Positions 9,022-16,620 of a stretch of 64,000 bases of DNA are shown here, piece by piece. The notes under the pieces were generated by a model. The model was not told where the DNA came from. It saw nothing but the letters and a program-made list of their open reading frames with translations, and did not search any database. Location: assembly GCF_000518245.1 (NCBI RefSeq), contig NZ_KI912405.1, positions 148,110 to 212,109 of the forward strand, written 5' to 3'. Position 1 is the stretch's first letter, and each line of letters begins with the position of its first letter. The DNA is from Brachyspira alvinipulli ATCC 51933. Its GTDB lineage: Bacteria > Spirochaetota > Brachyspiria > Brachyspirales > Brachyspiraceae. The position numbers and the translations under genes were made by a program.

Positions 9022-9678
9022 CTACTCATTATTATTTAAATTATTCGTATTAGCAAAAAACGGTTTATCTTTTATCTTCATATAAATAAAATAAGAAATC
9101 ATCACAGCTATAAAAGTAACTATAACAGAAACAACATAAGTAATAATCTGCTGAAGTATTAGAGCATTACTAATATTTATTTTATTTACTATAAAATTAA
9201 AAAAGAATGATGAAAAAGATAATCCGCTTATAACAAATTTTATAAATGTAATTATCAAAGCAGTTATTAAAGCCATATTTATATTAAAATCAATACCTTT
9301 ATTTTCAATATACTTCTTCATAAAATAAATAGTTAAGCAAGTTAATATAATACCAATCACATTCATAATAATACCCAAAGCACTTTGAATCATAATATAA
9401 ATCAAAGTTACAGGAGTAGAATCTAGTGTAGTAAAAAGTTTTATAATTTCAAACAATCTAAAAAATATATAATATAAAACACCAATAACTATTGAATAAA
9501 TAGGAGAATATAAAAATGCAGGAAGCAGAAAAAAGACACTAAATATAGCAGCACAAATTATTGCAATTATACCCAATACTTTTGAATTAAAAGGTATCAA
9601 AAAAAATACTAAACTCAATGCTGTATAAAAGATCAAGCATAAAAAAGAAAATGTTATTTTATTTTTAATACTTCCCAT
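9022..9678 (-). CDS. Polytopic membrane protein, function unknown
   Basis: 218 residues with about six hydrophobic helices (roughly 7-28, 33-55, 58-80, 90-115, 135-160, 175-205), short loops and a charged Asn-rich tail (NTNNLNNNE). The layout is reminiscent of small transporter or ECF S-type proteins, but no motif confirms that. It lies between a beta-barrel gene and the TPR-like genes, all in the same direction with short gaps. Confidence 0.55.
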   Translation of the reverse strand: MGSIKNKITFSFLCLIFYTALSLVFFLIPFNSKVLGIIAIICAAIFSVFFLLPAFLYSPIYSIVIGVLYYIFFRLFEIIKLFTTLDSTPVTLIYIMIQSALGIIMNVIGIILTCLTIYFMKKYIENKGIDFNINMALITALIITFIKFVISGLSFSSFFFNFIVNKINISNALILQQIITYVVSVIVTFIAVMISYFIYMKIKDKPFFANTNNLNNNE

Positions 9679-9698
9679 TAATAATAAACTCCAAAATA

Positions 9699-10703
9699 TT
9701 AAAACACTATAGTACTTATTATCAAGTTCATAACCAAACTTTTATTATTATCAACACCAAAAGTTAATTGTAAAGGTGTTGTACCGTAAAGATTATACCC
9801 TATTCCGCCTCCTACTACATACAATAAATTACCTTTATCAATACTACTTTCAAAATATTTTCCGTAACCGACATTTCCAAAAGCAACTAAATATATATCA
9901 TTAAAACCAGATGGAAGAAATCTCATAAAAAACTTATATTCAAGATGAACGAATGTAAGAAAGTCCATATTTTTAAGATGAGCCTCTAAATTTGATAAAG
10001 GCATCATCATAAGAGAGTATAAATATTTAAATCCAATAGAATATTTTTTCTCACTTTTATCAAAATAAGCACTGTATCCTATATAAGGCATAATTCCAAG
10101 CTCTCCCCAATAATGAAAGAATGAATAAGGCAGGCTAGCTGAAACATTATAAGAATACTGCTTTTCATTAGGTATAATGCTTGCCCCTACACCAGCATTG
10201 AATTTTAATTTATTAACTCCGTCATCAACAAATGTAGAACTTAAGTTAATATTTTGATTAATTTTAAATATAGAACTTAATCTATAAACCTCTCTTTCGG
10301 AAGTTAGTATCTTACCTATATTCATACCATAAGAAATACTGACATTATCAAAATAATAACCTAATCTTAATTGTCCGTAATATTCTAAATCTTTATAATT
10401 GAATGTAGCAAATGGAGGTGTTATTCCTTGCTTGTAATTTAAATCTATAAAAAATCTTCTGTATCTGTATTCCATTCCAGCATTGGCGAATATTCCAAAT
10501 GATGATTCTGCACCATAATCAAAACTTATTCCTATACGAGGAACATATACAAAATGAGAGTTCTTTTTATATGCATATCCAAAATCAACAGAAAATGGAA
10601 ATCCAAAATAATTATAACTATAATGGAAACCTGAGTTTACGAAATCATTCTGAGCAAAAAGGAAACTTGATAATATAAAAAATAGTAATAACAATCTTTT
10701 CAT
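9699..10703 (-). CDS. Outer-membrane beta-barrel protein
   Basis: 334 residues with signal peptide MKRLLLLFFILSSFLFAQ and repeated amphipathic strands such as FGYAYKKNSHFVYVPRIGIS and YYGQLRLGYYFD. It ends in a phenylalanine (STIVF), the usual BAM recognition end. The C-terminal half (GGGIGYNLYGTTPLQLTFGV) resembles the barrel of BamA/TamA-like or patatin-associated barrel domains, but there is no POTRA domain, so a stand-alone barrel is the safe call. It leads the gene set 10703 to 4580. Confidence 0.7.
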   Translation of the reverse strand: MKRLLLLFFILSSFLFAQNDFVNSGFHYSYNYFGFPFSVDFGYAYKKNSHFVYVPRIGISFDYGAESSFGIFANAGMEYRYRRFFIDLNYKQGITPPFATFNYKDLEYYGQLRLGYYFDNVSISYGMNIGKILTSEREVYRLSSIFKINQNINLSSTFVDDGVNKLKFNAGVGASIIPNEKQYSYNVSASLPYSFFHYWGELGIMPYIGYSAYFDKSEKKYSIGFKYLYSLMMMPLSNLEAHLKNMDFLTFVHLEYKFFMRFLPSGFNDIYLVAFGNVGYGKYFESSIDKGNLLYVVGGGIGYNLYGTTPLQLTFGVDNNKSLVMNLIISTIVF

Positions 10704-11062
10704 AAAAACAATACACCTACTATTTATCCTATATTACTATTATAACAGAAGTATTATGTCTGTCAATATACTTTGTGTAAAATATTAAGAATTTCAACTC
10801 TTATATAAAAACAAATCATTTTATGAACTGTAAATTACACACTAAGTGATTAACTATATTTAAAAATAGTATATAAAAGAGATTATACACTAAAAAATTT
10901 TAAGTTTGTCAACTACTAGCCTATACCCATTGGGTACGCTTTGCTGAGGCAATCCGCACAGTATATACTGAAAATTTTTAAGTTTGCCAATTTTTTGTTG
11001 TTCTTTTGGCAAAGCATGCAGAGTAACTGGGAGCTAGTCAAAAAAATAATAGCAATATAAAA
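10704..11062. repeat. Intergenic stretch with a fragment of the dispersed element
   Basis: No gene is seen. From 10884 there is TATACA, 17 bases and TGTCAA (10907-10912), the left end of the dispersed element, forming a leftward promoter-like signal about 180 bases upstream of the barrel gene. A second, degenerate copy of the same end lies near 10960-10990 (TATACTGAAAATTTTTAAG), followed by truncated internal sequence up to about 11045. It therefore looks like two nested or partial copies. Confidence 0.5.
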
Positions 11063-11725
11063 CTAATTTTTTAAAACATATTCAAATATTCTGCTTCTAA
11101 ATAAATGATAATCTGCAATTATAGAAATAGTCCAATTTAATATTCCATTGAAAGCCCAAATAAACCACAAATAATTATTATATTGATATGTGATGATATT
11201 TACAATAATCATTATCACAGAATAAATTATAACAGCAATAATAGAATTTTTTAAATTCATTTTATATATATCATAACTGTACTTTCTTATTTTAGGCTTT
11301 ATATTATCAGAAAAATTCCAAAAAGAATAAATCACTATATAAATAAATAATACCAAATAAAAATAAGGCATAGTAAGTTTATAACCTATTTTAGTAGTTT
11401 CATTAAAAAAACTTAAATTATCTACAATCAAACCAAAAATAAAAGCTAAAAGAGCTGTAGAAAAAGATGATATAAAAGCTGTTAATATTTTTATATATAA
11501 ATTATGAACAATTTTTGCATCTTTGCTTATATCTTCAAAAACTTCATCAATATTTCCAAGCTCATCTATAGATTTACTGCATGCTTCTTCATATTTCATT
11601 CCATTTTTTACATAATGCTGAACTTTGGAATTTAACATATCTTTTATTTCATCTAATTGCTCAAGAACTTCTTTAGTATTAGGATATTTCTTTTTAATAT
11701 TTTTATAAAACTCATTAATATTCAT
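11063..11725 (-). CDS. HAAS-type membrane protein, paralogue of the next gene
   Basis: 220 residues from the third of three consecutive ATGs (11725), which is best spaced from AGGAA. The N-terminal ~75 residues are helical and resemble the HAAS/DUF1700-type signalling domain (KKYPNTKEVLEQLDEIKDML..., then an acidic helix IDELGNIDEVFEDISKD). Four hydrophobic helices follow (about 80-105, 120-145, 165-190, 195-215). Such proteins usually sit with a PadR regulator, as here. The role is likely envelope-stress or transport signalling; no enzyme motif is visible. Confidence 0.7.
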   Translation of the reverse strand: MNINEFYKNIKKKYPNTKEVLEQLDEIKDMLNSKVQHYVKNGMKYEEACSKSIDELGNIDEVFEDISKDAKIVHNLYIKILTAFISSFSTALLAFIFGLIVDNLSFFNETTKIGYKLTMPYFYLVLFIYIVIYSFWNFSDNIKPKIRKYSYDIYKMNLKNSIIAVIIYSVIMIIVNIITYQYNNYLWFIWAFNGILNWTISIIADYHLFRSRIFEYVLKN

Positions 11726-11727
11726 CA

Positions 11728-12384
11728 TCATTTCCTATTAATATTTTTATCAGAATTTTTAAAAAATTGATAAAATAAAAACACAGTCAAAGGCCAAGAT
11801 AAAAAGTATATAATAACAAATACAAACCAAATATGATGCGGAGTAAAAAACATATTAAATATAAATACCGCTATAGATATAATAATAAAACCTATTATAG
11901 AATATTTTAAATTTATCTTATAATCATTGTAAGTATATTCTACTGTTTCGTATATATTACGCATATTAATAAATTGTATAACTATGAGTAAAAAAATACT
12001 AATTATTCCAGAAATAATAAAAAATATGCTAACAATCAATGAATTATTTATATAAGAGAAAAATGATATATTATTATTTTTTAAAGATATAAAGCATAAT
12101 AATAAACTTAAAAAAGCCACAATAACAATATCAATAATACCAACAAATAGATATAATCTATATTTACTAACTATTTTTGTATCCTTTGATAATTCCTCGA
12201 GAAGCGAATCTACATCTCCAAAAGATTTAAGTGCCTTTTCAAAAGCTTCTTTTTCATCTTTACAATCATCTATATATTCTTCGCTTTTCATATATAAATA
12301 ATTTCTAAGTTCTTCAATTTGATCTCTAATTTTCTGGGTATTAGGGTATTTATTTTTTAATTCATTACAAAAATCATCTATCAT
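11728..12384 (-). CDS. HAAS-type membrane protein
   Basis: 218 residues, same plan as its neighbour: N-terminal helical domain (NKYPNTQKIRDQIEELRNYL, then FGDVDSLLEELSKDTK), and four hydrophobic helices. The two genes are tandem paralogues, separated by two bases if the downstream protein begins at 11725. A PadR gene starts 28 bases upstream. This PadR plus HAAS arrangement is a common two-part regulatory unit in Firmicutes; the ligand here is unknown. Confidence 0.7.
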   Translation of the reverse strand: MIDDFCNELKNKYPNTQKIRDQIEELRNYLYMKSEEYIDDCKDEKEAFEKALKSFGDVDSLLEELSKDTKIVSKYRLYLFVGIIDIVIVAFLSLLLCFISLKNNNISFFSYINNSLIVSIFFIISGIISIFLLIVIQFINMRNIYETVEYTYNDYKINLKYSIIGFIIISIAVFIFNMFFTPHHIWFVFVIIYFLSWPLTVFLFYQFFKNSDKNINRK

Positions 12385-12411
12385 AATATTTTACCATAAC
12401 ATTTTATAAAT

Positions 12412-12741
12412 CTATTCAATATCAAGAAGTTTATCTATTATCTTTTTAGTAAACAGCCATATTTCTCTTTCTTCCTGCAAAAACTTTTTACCTTCTTCAG
12501 TAATTTTATAATATTTTCTTCTTCCGCCCTGACTTTCATCACCCCAATAACTTTCTATTAACTTTTTGCCTTCAAGTCTTCTTATAGCACTGTATAAAGT
12601 CTGACCGTTAATCTCATATTCTCCATTAGTTTTATCAGTAATTAATTTAGAAAGTTCATAACCGTAAGAATCGTTATCTTTCAAAAAATGCAGAACAACA
12701 GCATCTATATGACCTCGTATTATATCGCTTTCTATATACAT
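12412..12741 (-). CDS. PadR-family transcriptional regulator
   Basis: 109 residues with the PadR winged helix: [28 protein letters not shown] (residues ~8-35), [21 protein letters not shown] (~46-66) and the wing [17 protein letters not shown] (~72-88). It is a short PadR-s1 type regulator that normally represses its own operon. It heads the gene pair with the two HAAS membrane proteins. The next cluster downstream on the same strand is not this one, so control of the TOMM cluster upstream (13.2-20.1 kb) is only a possibility. Confidence 0.9.
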   Translation of the reverse strand: MYIESDIIRGHIDAVVLHFLKDNDSYGYELSKLITDKTNGEYEINGQTLYSAIRRLEGKKLIESYWGDESQGGRRKYYKITEEGKKFLQEEREIWLFTKKIIDKLLDIE

Positions 12742-12905
12742 TAATACTAACCCTAAACTAATTATAATTTATTTTTTAAAGTAAGATAAATATGGAATTT
12801 TGTCAATAACTAAAAAAATAATTTATACTTGTTTAAAAACTTTAGCTGATAAAATGATATGTAAAATTATTATAATTTTTTAATTATAAATATAATATGT
12901 TGCAT

Positions 12906-13219
12906 ATACTTAATTTTTTAAGTTTGTCAACTGATACACTTTATATAAATGTTATCAACTTTTTTGACGTACAAAAAAGTTGCAAAAAACGCAAATATTA
13001 CAACCTTATATTATTAGAATATGTATTAAAGATGGTGTAATACCTTAGTTTTAGGTTAAAAATGCAGTTGTTTTTGTTCTTTTATACCAATACCGAAAGG
13101 TACCTACTCGGTAAAAGAACTGGGGTGCTGCACGCTGTGTACTTCGTAAGGGCAAAGCCCTGCAAATATTTTAAATTTAAAAAATTATTTTTGACAAAAT
13201 ATAGTTGTTTAAATATAAA
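12906..13219 (+). repeat. Dispersed intergenic element, copy 2
   Basis: About 314 bp filling the gap between padR and the ABC permease. The left end is TATACT with a shortened 14-base spacer to TGTCAA (12926-12931); the right end is TTGACA-N17-TATAAA (13191-13219). It contains the hairpins AACTTTTTTG...CAAAAAAGTT (about 12958-12984) and GTTCTTTTA...TAAAAGAAC (about 13076-13122), both shared with the copy at 43658. A short leftward open frame inside it is a by-product of the hairpins and has no ribosome site. I see no gene in 12742-13232. Confidence 0.65.
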
Positions 13220-13232
13220 AACAATCCTATTA

Positions 13233-13949
13233 TTATTTATCAGCATATCTGAAAGTATTAACGGCAAGAATCAAAGCAATTATTAAACATACTAAAAGTA
13301 CAGCTATTCCAATAAAATATGCATGAAAATCAAAATAAAAAGCACCTCTAAAGGCATTCAAAAAATACTGAAAAATATTTAATTTGCTTAAAATTTTCAC
13401 TATATTCGGAGCATTGTATAAAGAATAATATCCATCGCTCAAAAACATAGAAGCCATCAAAATAATATTATATAATATGCTCGCAGTTTCATTATTTTTA
13501 ACCAAACTAGAAACAAAGAAGCTTATAAATATATAAAGCAAAGAAGCCAATATAATTACAGGCAAAAATAAAAGTATAGAAGCAAAAGAAAATTCCAATT
13601 TAAAAAATAAAGCACATACAAAAAATACAAATAAACAGCTTATAATAGATATTATCACCCAAGCACATGATAAACTTATAATATATTTGTATAAAGGAAG
13701 AGGCGTTACTTTAAGAAGGTTATAAACCCCTCTCCTTCTCTGACTAAGTACATTAAAACTTGTAGTCATAAAGGAATAAGCAAGCACACTCACACAGCTC
13801 ATAGCGGTAAGTATATGCACAGTGTAGCTTTCCATTTTGAAAAAAAGTCCCAATGATATAACTATCACCAAAGGAAAGAATATAGACCAAAATATAAGAA
13901 AAGGATCTCTTATAGCTTTTTTCATTGTGAGTTTAAATATCGTTTTCAT
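13233..13949 (-). CDS. ABC-2 type permease of the TOMM exporter (SagH/I-like)
   Basis: 238 residues with six hydrophobic segments (about 18-38, 42-62, 95-120, 128-152, 158-178, 210-232) and the ABC-2 layout, including the segment LSQRRRGVYNLLKVTPLPLYKYI between helices 2 and 3, the usual coupling region. It lies downstream of the ATPase gene 14232-14924 on the same strand, but the gap is filled by a dispersed repeat (13990-14215). It probably forms the export complex for the modified peptide; S. pyogenes uses SagG with SagH and SagI, so a single permease here may be a homodimer. Confidence 0.8.
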   Translation of the reverse strand: MKTIFKLTMKKAIRDPFLIFWSIFFPLVIVISLGLFFKMESYTVHILTAMSCVSVLAYSFMTTSFNVLSQRRRGVYNLLKVTPLPLYKYIISLSCAWVIISIISCLFVFFVCALFFKLEFSFASILLFLPVIILASLLYIFISFFVSSLVKNNETASILYNIILMASMFLSDGYYSLYNAPNIVKILSKLNIFQYFLNAFRGAFYFDFHAYFIGIAVLLVCLIIALILAVNTFRYADK

Positions 13950-13989
13950 AACTATTCTTTTTTATAATAAATTTTTAACATATAGTTAA

Positions 13990-14215
13990 AATTTTATCAA
14001 ACTTATTTTTTTAATTTATTTGTTGGAGCTTTACCCCACACCCCACTTCTTTTGTTGCCACAAAGAAGCAGGCACAGCCCGCCTTTGGCGAAGGGCTATA
14101 TTTTAGCTTAAATTGATAATTTATATTACATATGGTTTAATTACTAATTTTATACTTGCACTTTTTGCAACTTTTTGCGGCGGGAAAAAGTTGAATAAAA
14201 AAATTATAAAATTAA
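13990..14215 (-). repeat. Dispersed intergenic element, divergent copy between ATPase and permease genes
   Basis: About 225 bp related to the copy at 49473-49762, in reverse orientation: it shares TTGCTTCTTTGTGGC-type sequence (here CACAAAGAAGCAGGCAC), a TACTTGCACTTTTTGCAAC segment and a GCGGCGGGAAAAAG end. The promoter-like end nearest the permease is degenerate (spacer shortened). It interrupts what is otherwise a tight toxin operon; it could weaken or restart transcription before the permease gene. Confidence 0.55.
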
Positions 14216-14231
14216 AAATTTCAAAAACATA

Positions 14232-14924
14232 TTAATAATTAGTAATATGCAGGTAAAGTTTCTCCAAACTGTCAAAATTATATTTATTTAAAAGTTCTTC
14301 TTTGCTGCCGCTTTCTAATATCTCTCCTTTATATAAAAATACTATTCTTGTAGCCATATCTTCTACTTCCTCCAAATCATGAGAAGTAAAAAGTATAGTT
14401 TTATTATTCTTAGCAAGCTCTAATATCATATTTTTTACATTATATCTTTCTCTAGGGTCCAAGCTTGCAGTAGGCTCATCAAATATAAGTAAGTCCGGAT
14501 TTTGCATAGTAGCTATCATTATAGCAAGTTTTTTCTGCTCGCCTCCCGAAAGTTTTATAGCAAGAGTTTTAGGATTTAGTCCGTATTTTTTTATAATATT
14601 ATCTATTTCCTCATTACTCATATTCATATCATAAAGAGATGAAAACATTAATACATTATCTCTTACTGTATATCCTTCAAAAAATGGAGTAGACTGAAGC
14701 TGAACACCTATATGTTTTTTATAATTATCTATATTTATTTTTAATTCTCCGCTGTCAGCTTTCAATATTCCTAACAATATATTTATAAGAGTGGTTTTTC
14801 CTGAACCATTAGGACCTACAAGTGCTATAACTTCGCCTTTATTTACATCAAAATTTACTTTTTTTAATATTATATTTTTATTAAATTTCTTTTCTATATC
14901 TATGGCACTAATCAATTTTTCCAT
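14232..14924 (-). CDS. ABC transporter ATPase of the TOMM exporter (SagG-like)
   Basis: 230 residues from ATG 14924. Walker A GPNGSGKTT (about 37-45), Q-loop GVQLQSTPFF, signature LSGGEQKK (about 131-138), Walker B LLIFDEPTASLD (about 151-162) and H-loop FTSHDLEE. The ending EILESGSKEELLNKYN is typical of ABC-2 type bacteriocin and drug exporter ATPases. It follows the precursor gene after a terminator-like hairpin (14954-14984) and precedes an ABC-2 permease, the same order as sagA then sagG/sagH in streptolysin S loci once the heterocyclase genes are moved upstream. Confidence 0.88.
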   Translation of the reverse strand: MEKLISAIDIEKKFNKNIILKKVNFDVNKGEVIALVGPNGSGKTTLINILLGILKADSGELKINIDNYKKHIGVQLQSTPFFEGYTVRDNVLMFSSLYDMNMSNEEIDNIIKKYGLNPKTLAIKLSGGEQKKLAIMIATMQNPDLLIFDEPTASLDPRERYNVKNMILELAKNNKTILFTSHDLEEVEDMATRIVFLYKGEILESGSKEELLNKYNFDSLEKLYLHITNY

Positions 14925-14953
14925 TAAATCCAACTTAGTCAATTATTATAAAA

Positions 14954-14984
14954 CCCGCTGCATTAATAAAATTAACACAGCAGG
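14954..14984 (-). terminator. Hairpin terminator or attenuator after the sagA-like gene
   Basis: CCTGCTG pairs with CAGCGGG on the minus strand (7 bp with one G-T pair), extended by TTAAT/ATTAA inside, then TTTTAT follows. It lies between the precursor gene and the exporter ATPase, so it could set a high precursor to low exporter transcript ratio, as the sagA terminator does in S. pyogenes. Confidence 0.6.
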
Positions 14985-15016
14985 CATACTAATTTACTAT
15001 AAGCTATTATAATAAA

Positions 15017-15151
15017 TTAATTGTTTGTTGTAGTTGTTACATTAACGCAGCAAGAACAACAACAAGAACAACAACATCCTCCAGGAGTCAATACAACAGA
15101 TTGGCTTTTTAGAGAACATGTTGTGCGTACTTTTGAAGAATATTTAATCAT
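15017..15151 (-). CDS. sagA: SagA-like thiazole/oxazole-modified microcin (streptolysin S-type) precursor peptide
   Basis: A 44-residue frame starts at ATG 15151, eight bases after AAGGAG. The leader (MIKYSSKVRTTCSLKSQS) is polar, then VVLTPGG leads into a core of nine cysteines and two serines, CCCSCCCSCC (residues 26-35), and a tail VNVTTTTNN. Streptolysin S precursors share this plan: an FxSN-type leader, a P-G-G junction, then a Cys/Ser/Thr block that the BCD complex turns into thiazoles and oxazoles. The flanking genes are sagB, sagC, sagD, a CPBP protease and an ABC exporter, which fixes the interpretation. The gene is short and would be missed by ordinary gene callers. Codon use is like the neighbours. 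Confidence 0.93.
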   Translation of the reverse strand: MIKYSSKVRTTCSLKSQSVVLTPGGCCCSCCCSCCVNVTTTTNN

Positions 15152-15178
15152 ATAAACAACTCCTTTTTGATGTTTTTT

Positions 15179-15221
15179 ATATTAATATTTTATATAAATT
15201 TTTTATATAAAATATTAATAT
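15179..15221 (-). promoter_or_regulatory. 19-bp perfect inverted repeat in the sagA leader
   Basis: ATATTAATATTTTATATAA (15179-15197) pairs perfectly with its complement at 15203-15221, leaving a 5-base loop. It contains only A and T. It sits between the stop of the second CPBP-like gene and the ribosome site of the precursor gene. No T-run follows on the minus strand, so it is not a standard terminator; it may be an mRNA processing or stability element, or an operator. Confidence 0.55.
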
Positions 15222-15232
15222 CTATAGTAATT

Positions 15233-15967
15233 TCAAGAATATTTACGCATATTCTCAAACTGTCCAAAATAATACATAGTAAAAGATATATTAGCCAATA
15301 TAGCAGGCATCAAACTTCCACTATACTCAAATACAAGGCTATTAATAGTAATAACAACAAAACAAGCTATAGTAAATATAATACCTTGTTTAATGCTGTT
15401 TACTCTAAAAATTTCCTCCAATGAAAATAACATACTCACTATGAAAATAGTAAAAAATACACTTTTTAATTCGTACTTAATAGCTGAATATATCACTCCA
15501 TTAAAAAACAAGCATTTTATTATACTTGCTAACATTATCAATATCCATTTAGGACTGCTTCTTGATGAATAAAGCATATCCACAGACGGAACTAATAATA
15601 TATTGCTAAATACAACATTCGTTTTTATACTCTTATTAATTAAACTCAATATTGCCATAATTATTTCAAAAGAAGAAATAACAGCAAAAATATTAACAAA
15701 AATATAAACTATGTATTTTCTATCTATATGTAAATATAATAAAATATTTTGTTTTTGAAAATAACTTATTAATAAAGCAAAAATAATCATAAAAAACCAA
15801 TATATATAAGTGCTGACATAAACATATATTTCATTATATTCTGTTTTGCTGTGATTCATTAATTTAAAACATATATTGTTAATAATATTCTTATGCTCTG
15901 AAAATTTAACTATAATACCTAGTATAAAAGATATTGCTATATATGGCAGAAGTTTAAAAAATATCAA
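15233..15967 (-). CDS. Membrane protein of the TOMM cluster, degenerate CPBP-like (SagF position)
   Basis: 244 residues starting at TTG 15967, which overlaps the stop of the preceding gene (TTGA) and has GAGAGG six bases upstream. About seven hydrophobic helices are visible. The C-terminal region SLEEIFRV and GSLMPAILANISFTMYY resembles CPBP motifs 1 and 3, but the spacing EExxR and the missing His suggest loss of protease activity. It occupies the place of SagF, a membrane protein of unknown role in the streptolysin S locus. A role in self-protection or in exporter assembly is inferred from position only. Confidence 0.6.
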   Translation of the reverse strand: MIFFKLLPYIAISFILGIIVKFSEHKNIINNICFKLMNHSKTEYNEIYVYVSTYIYWFFMIIFALLISYFQKQNILLYLHIDRKYIVYIFVNIFAVISSFEIIMAILSLINKSIKTNVVFSNILLVPSVDMLYSSRSSPKWILIMLASIIKCLFFNGVIYSAIKYELKSVFFTIFIVSMLFSLEEIFRVNSIKQGIIFTIACFVVITINSLVFEYSGSLMPAILANISFTMYYFGQFENMRKYS

Positions 15968-16620
15968 TTTAGCCTCTCTTTACTATTTGATGATAATATA
16001 TATAAAATCATATTCTGTGTAAAATGTGTAATTAAAGGTGCCGTAATACTAAAAGAAGAGTAAATAAAAAGTAAAGAGTATATAATACCTACAATAAACT
16101 TTTGAAAAACAGAATTTGCTCCAAAATATATATGATTAATAGAATATATAAATGCAGAAAGTACAATCACAATAAAAATATTTATAGATAATATATTATA
16201 AGCAATATTAAAAAATACATGCCTAAAAATTATCTCTTCACATACAACACATATAAATATGATTACAATATCAAAAAACATATTCTTTTTTTCTATAATT
16301 TTATGAACTTCAATATTTTTTATCCAAAACCTATATTTAATATAATGAACCGTCATTGCTTCTATTATTTCTAATCCTATACATACAAAAGACATAATAA
16401 AAGCTAATACAGCAAAATAAATGCTTATATTATAATTAATACTCCCAATATATCCTGTAAAAAATACTATTATAACAAATAAAATATAACTTAAAGTATT
16501 TGGAAGAATATTGTTTATTTTACCTAAATTTAATTTTATAAATATGCCAATTAAGGATGTAGGAAAAGAAACAGCAATAAGCACAAGCACAGCACTAAGG
16601 TAATGGGTGTGGGAATTCAT
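15964..16620 (-). CDS. sagE: CPBP intramembrane protease, SagE-like (leader cleavage or immunity)
   Basis: 218 residues from ATG 16620, whose GGAGG site lies inside the end of sagD. All three CPBP (Rce1/Abi) motifs are present: EEIIFR (EExxxR, about residue 128), FIYSINH (FxxxxxH, about 155-161) and HFTQN (HxxxN, about 199-203). Six to seven hydrophobic helices surround them. In streptolysin S loci SagE is the proposed leader peptidase and immunity protein. It overlaps sagD by 26 bases and the next gene by 4, so these are translationally coupled. Confidence 0.85.
   Translation of the reverse strand: MNSHTHYLSAVLVLIAVSFPTSLIGIFIKLNLGKINNILPNTLSYILFVIIVFFTGYIGSINYNISIYFAVLAFIMSFVCIGLEIIEAMTVHYIKYRFWIKNIEVHKIIEKKNMFFDIVIIFICVVCEEIIFRHVFFNIAYNILSINIFIVIVLSAFIYSINHIYFGANSVFQKFIVGIIYSLLFIYSSFSITAPLITHFTQNMILYILSSNSKERLN

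Noticed and set aside
13062..13286. Short open frames on both strands within the dispersed element (65-75 codons)
   Set aside because: They run through inverted-repeat hairpins, have no ribosome site, and change length between copies.
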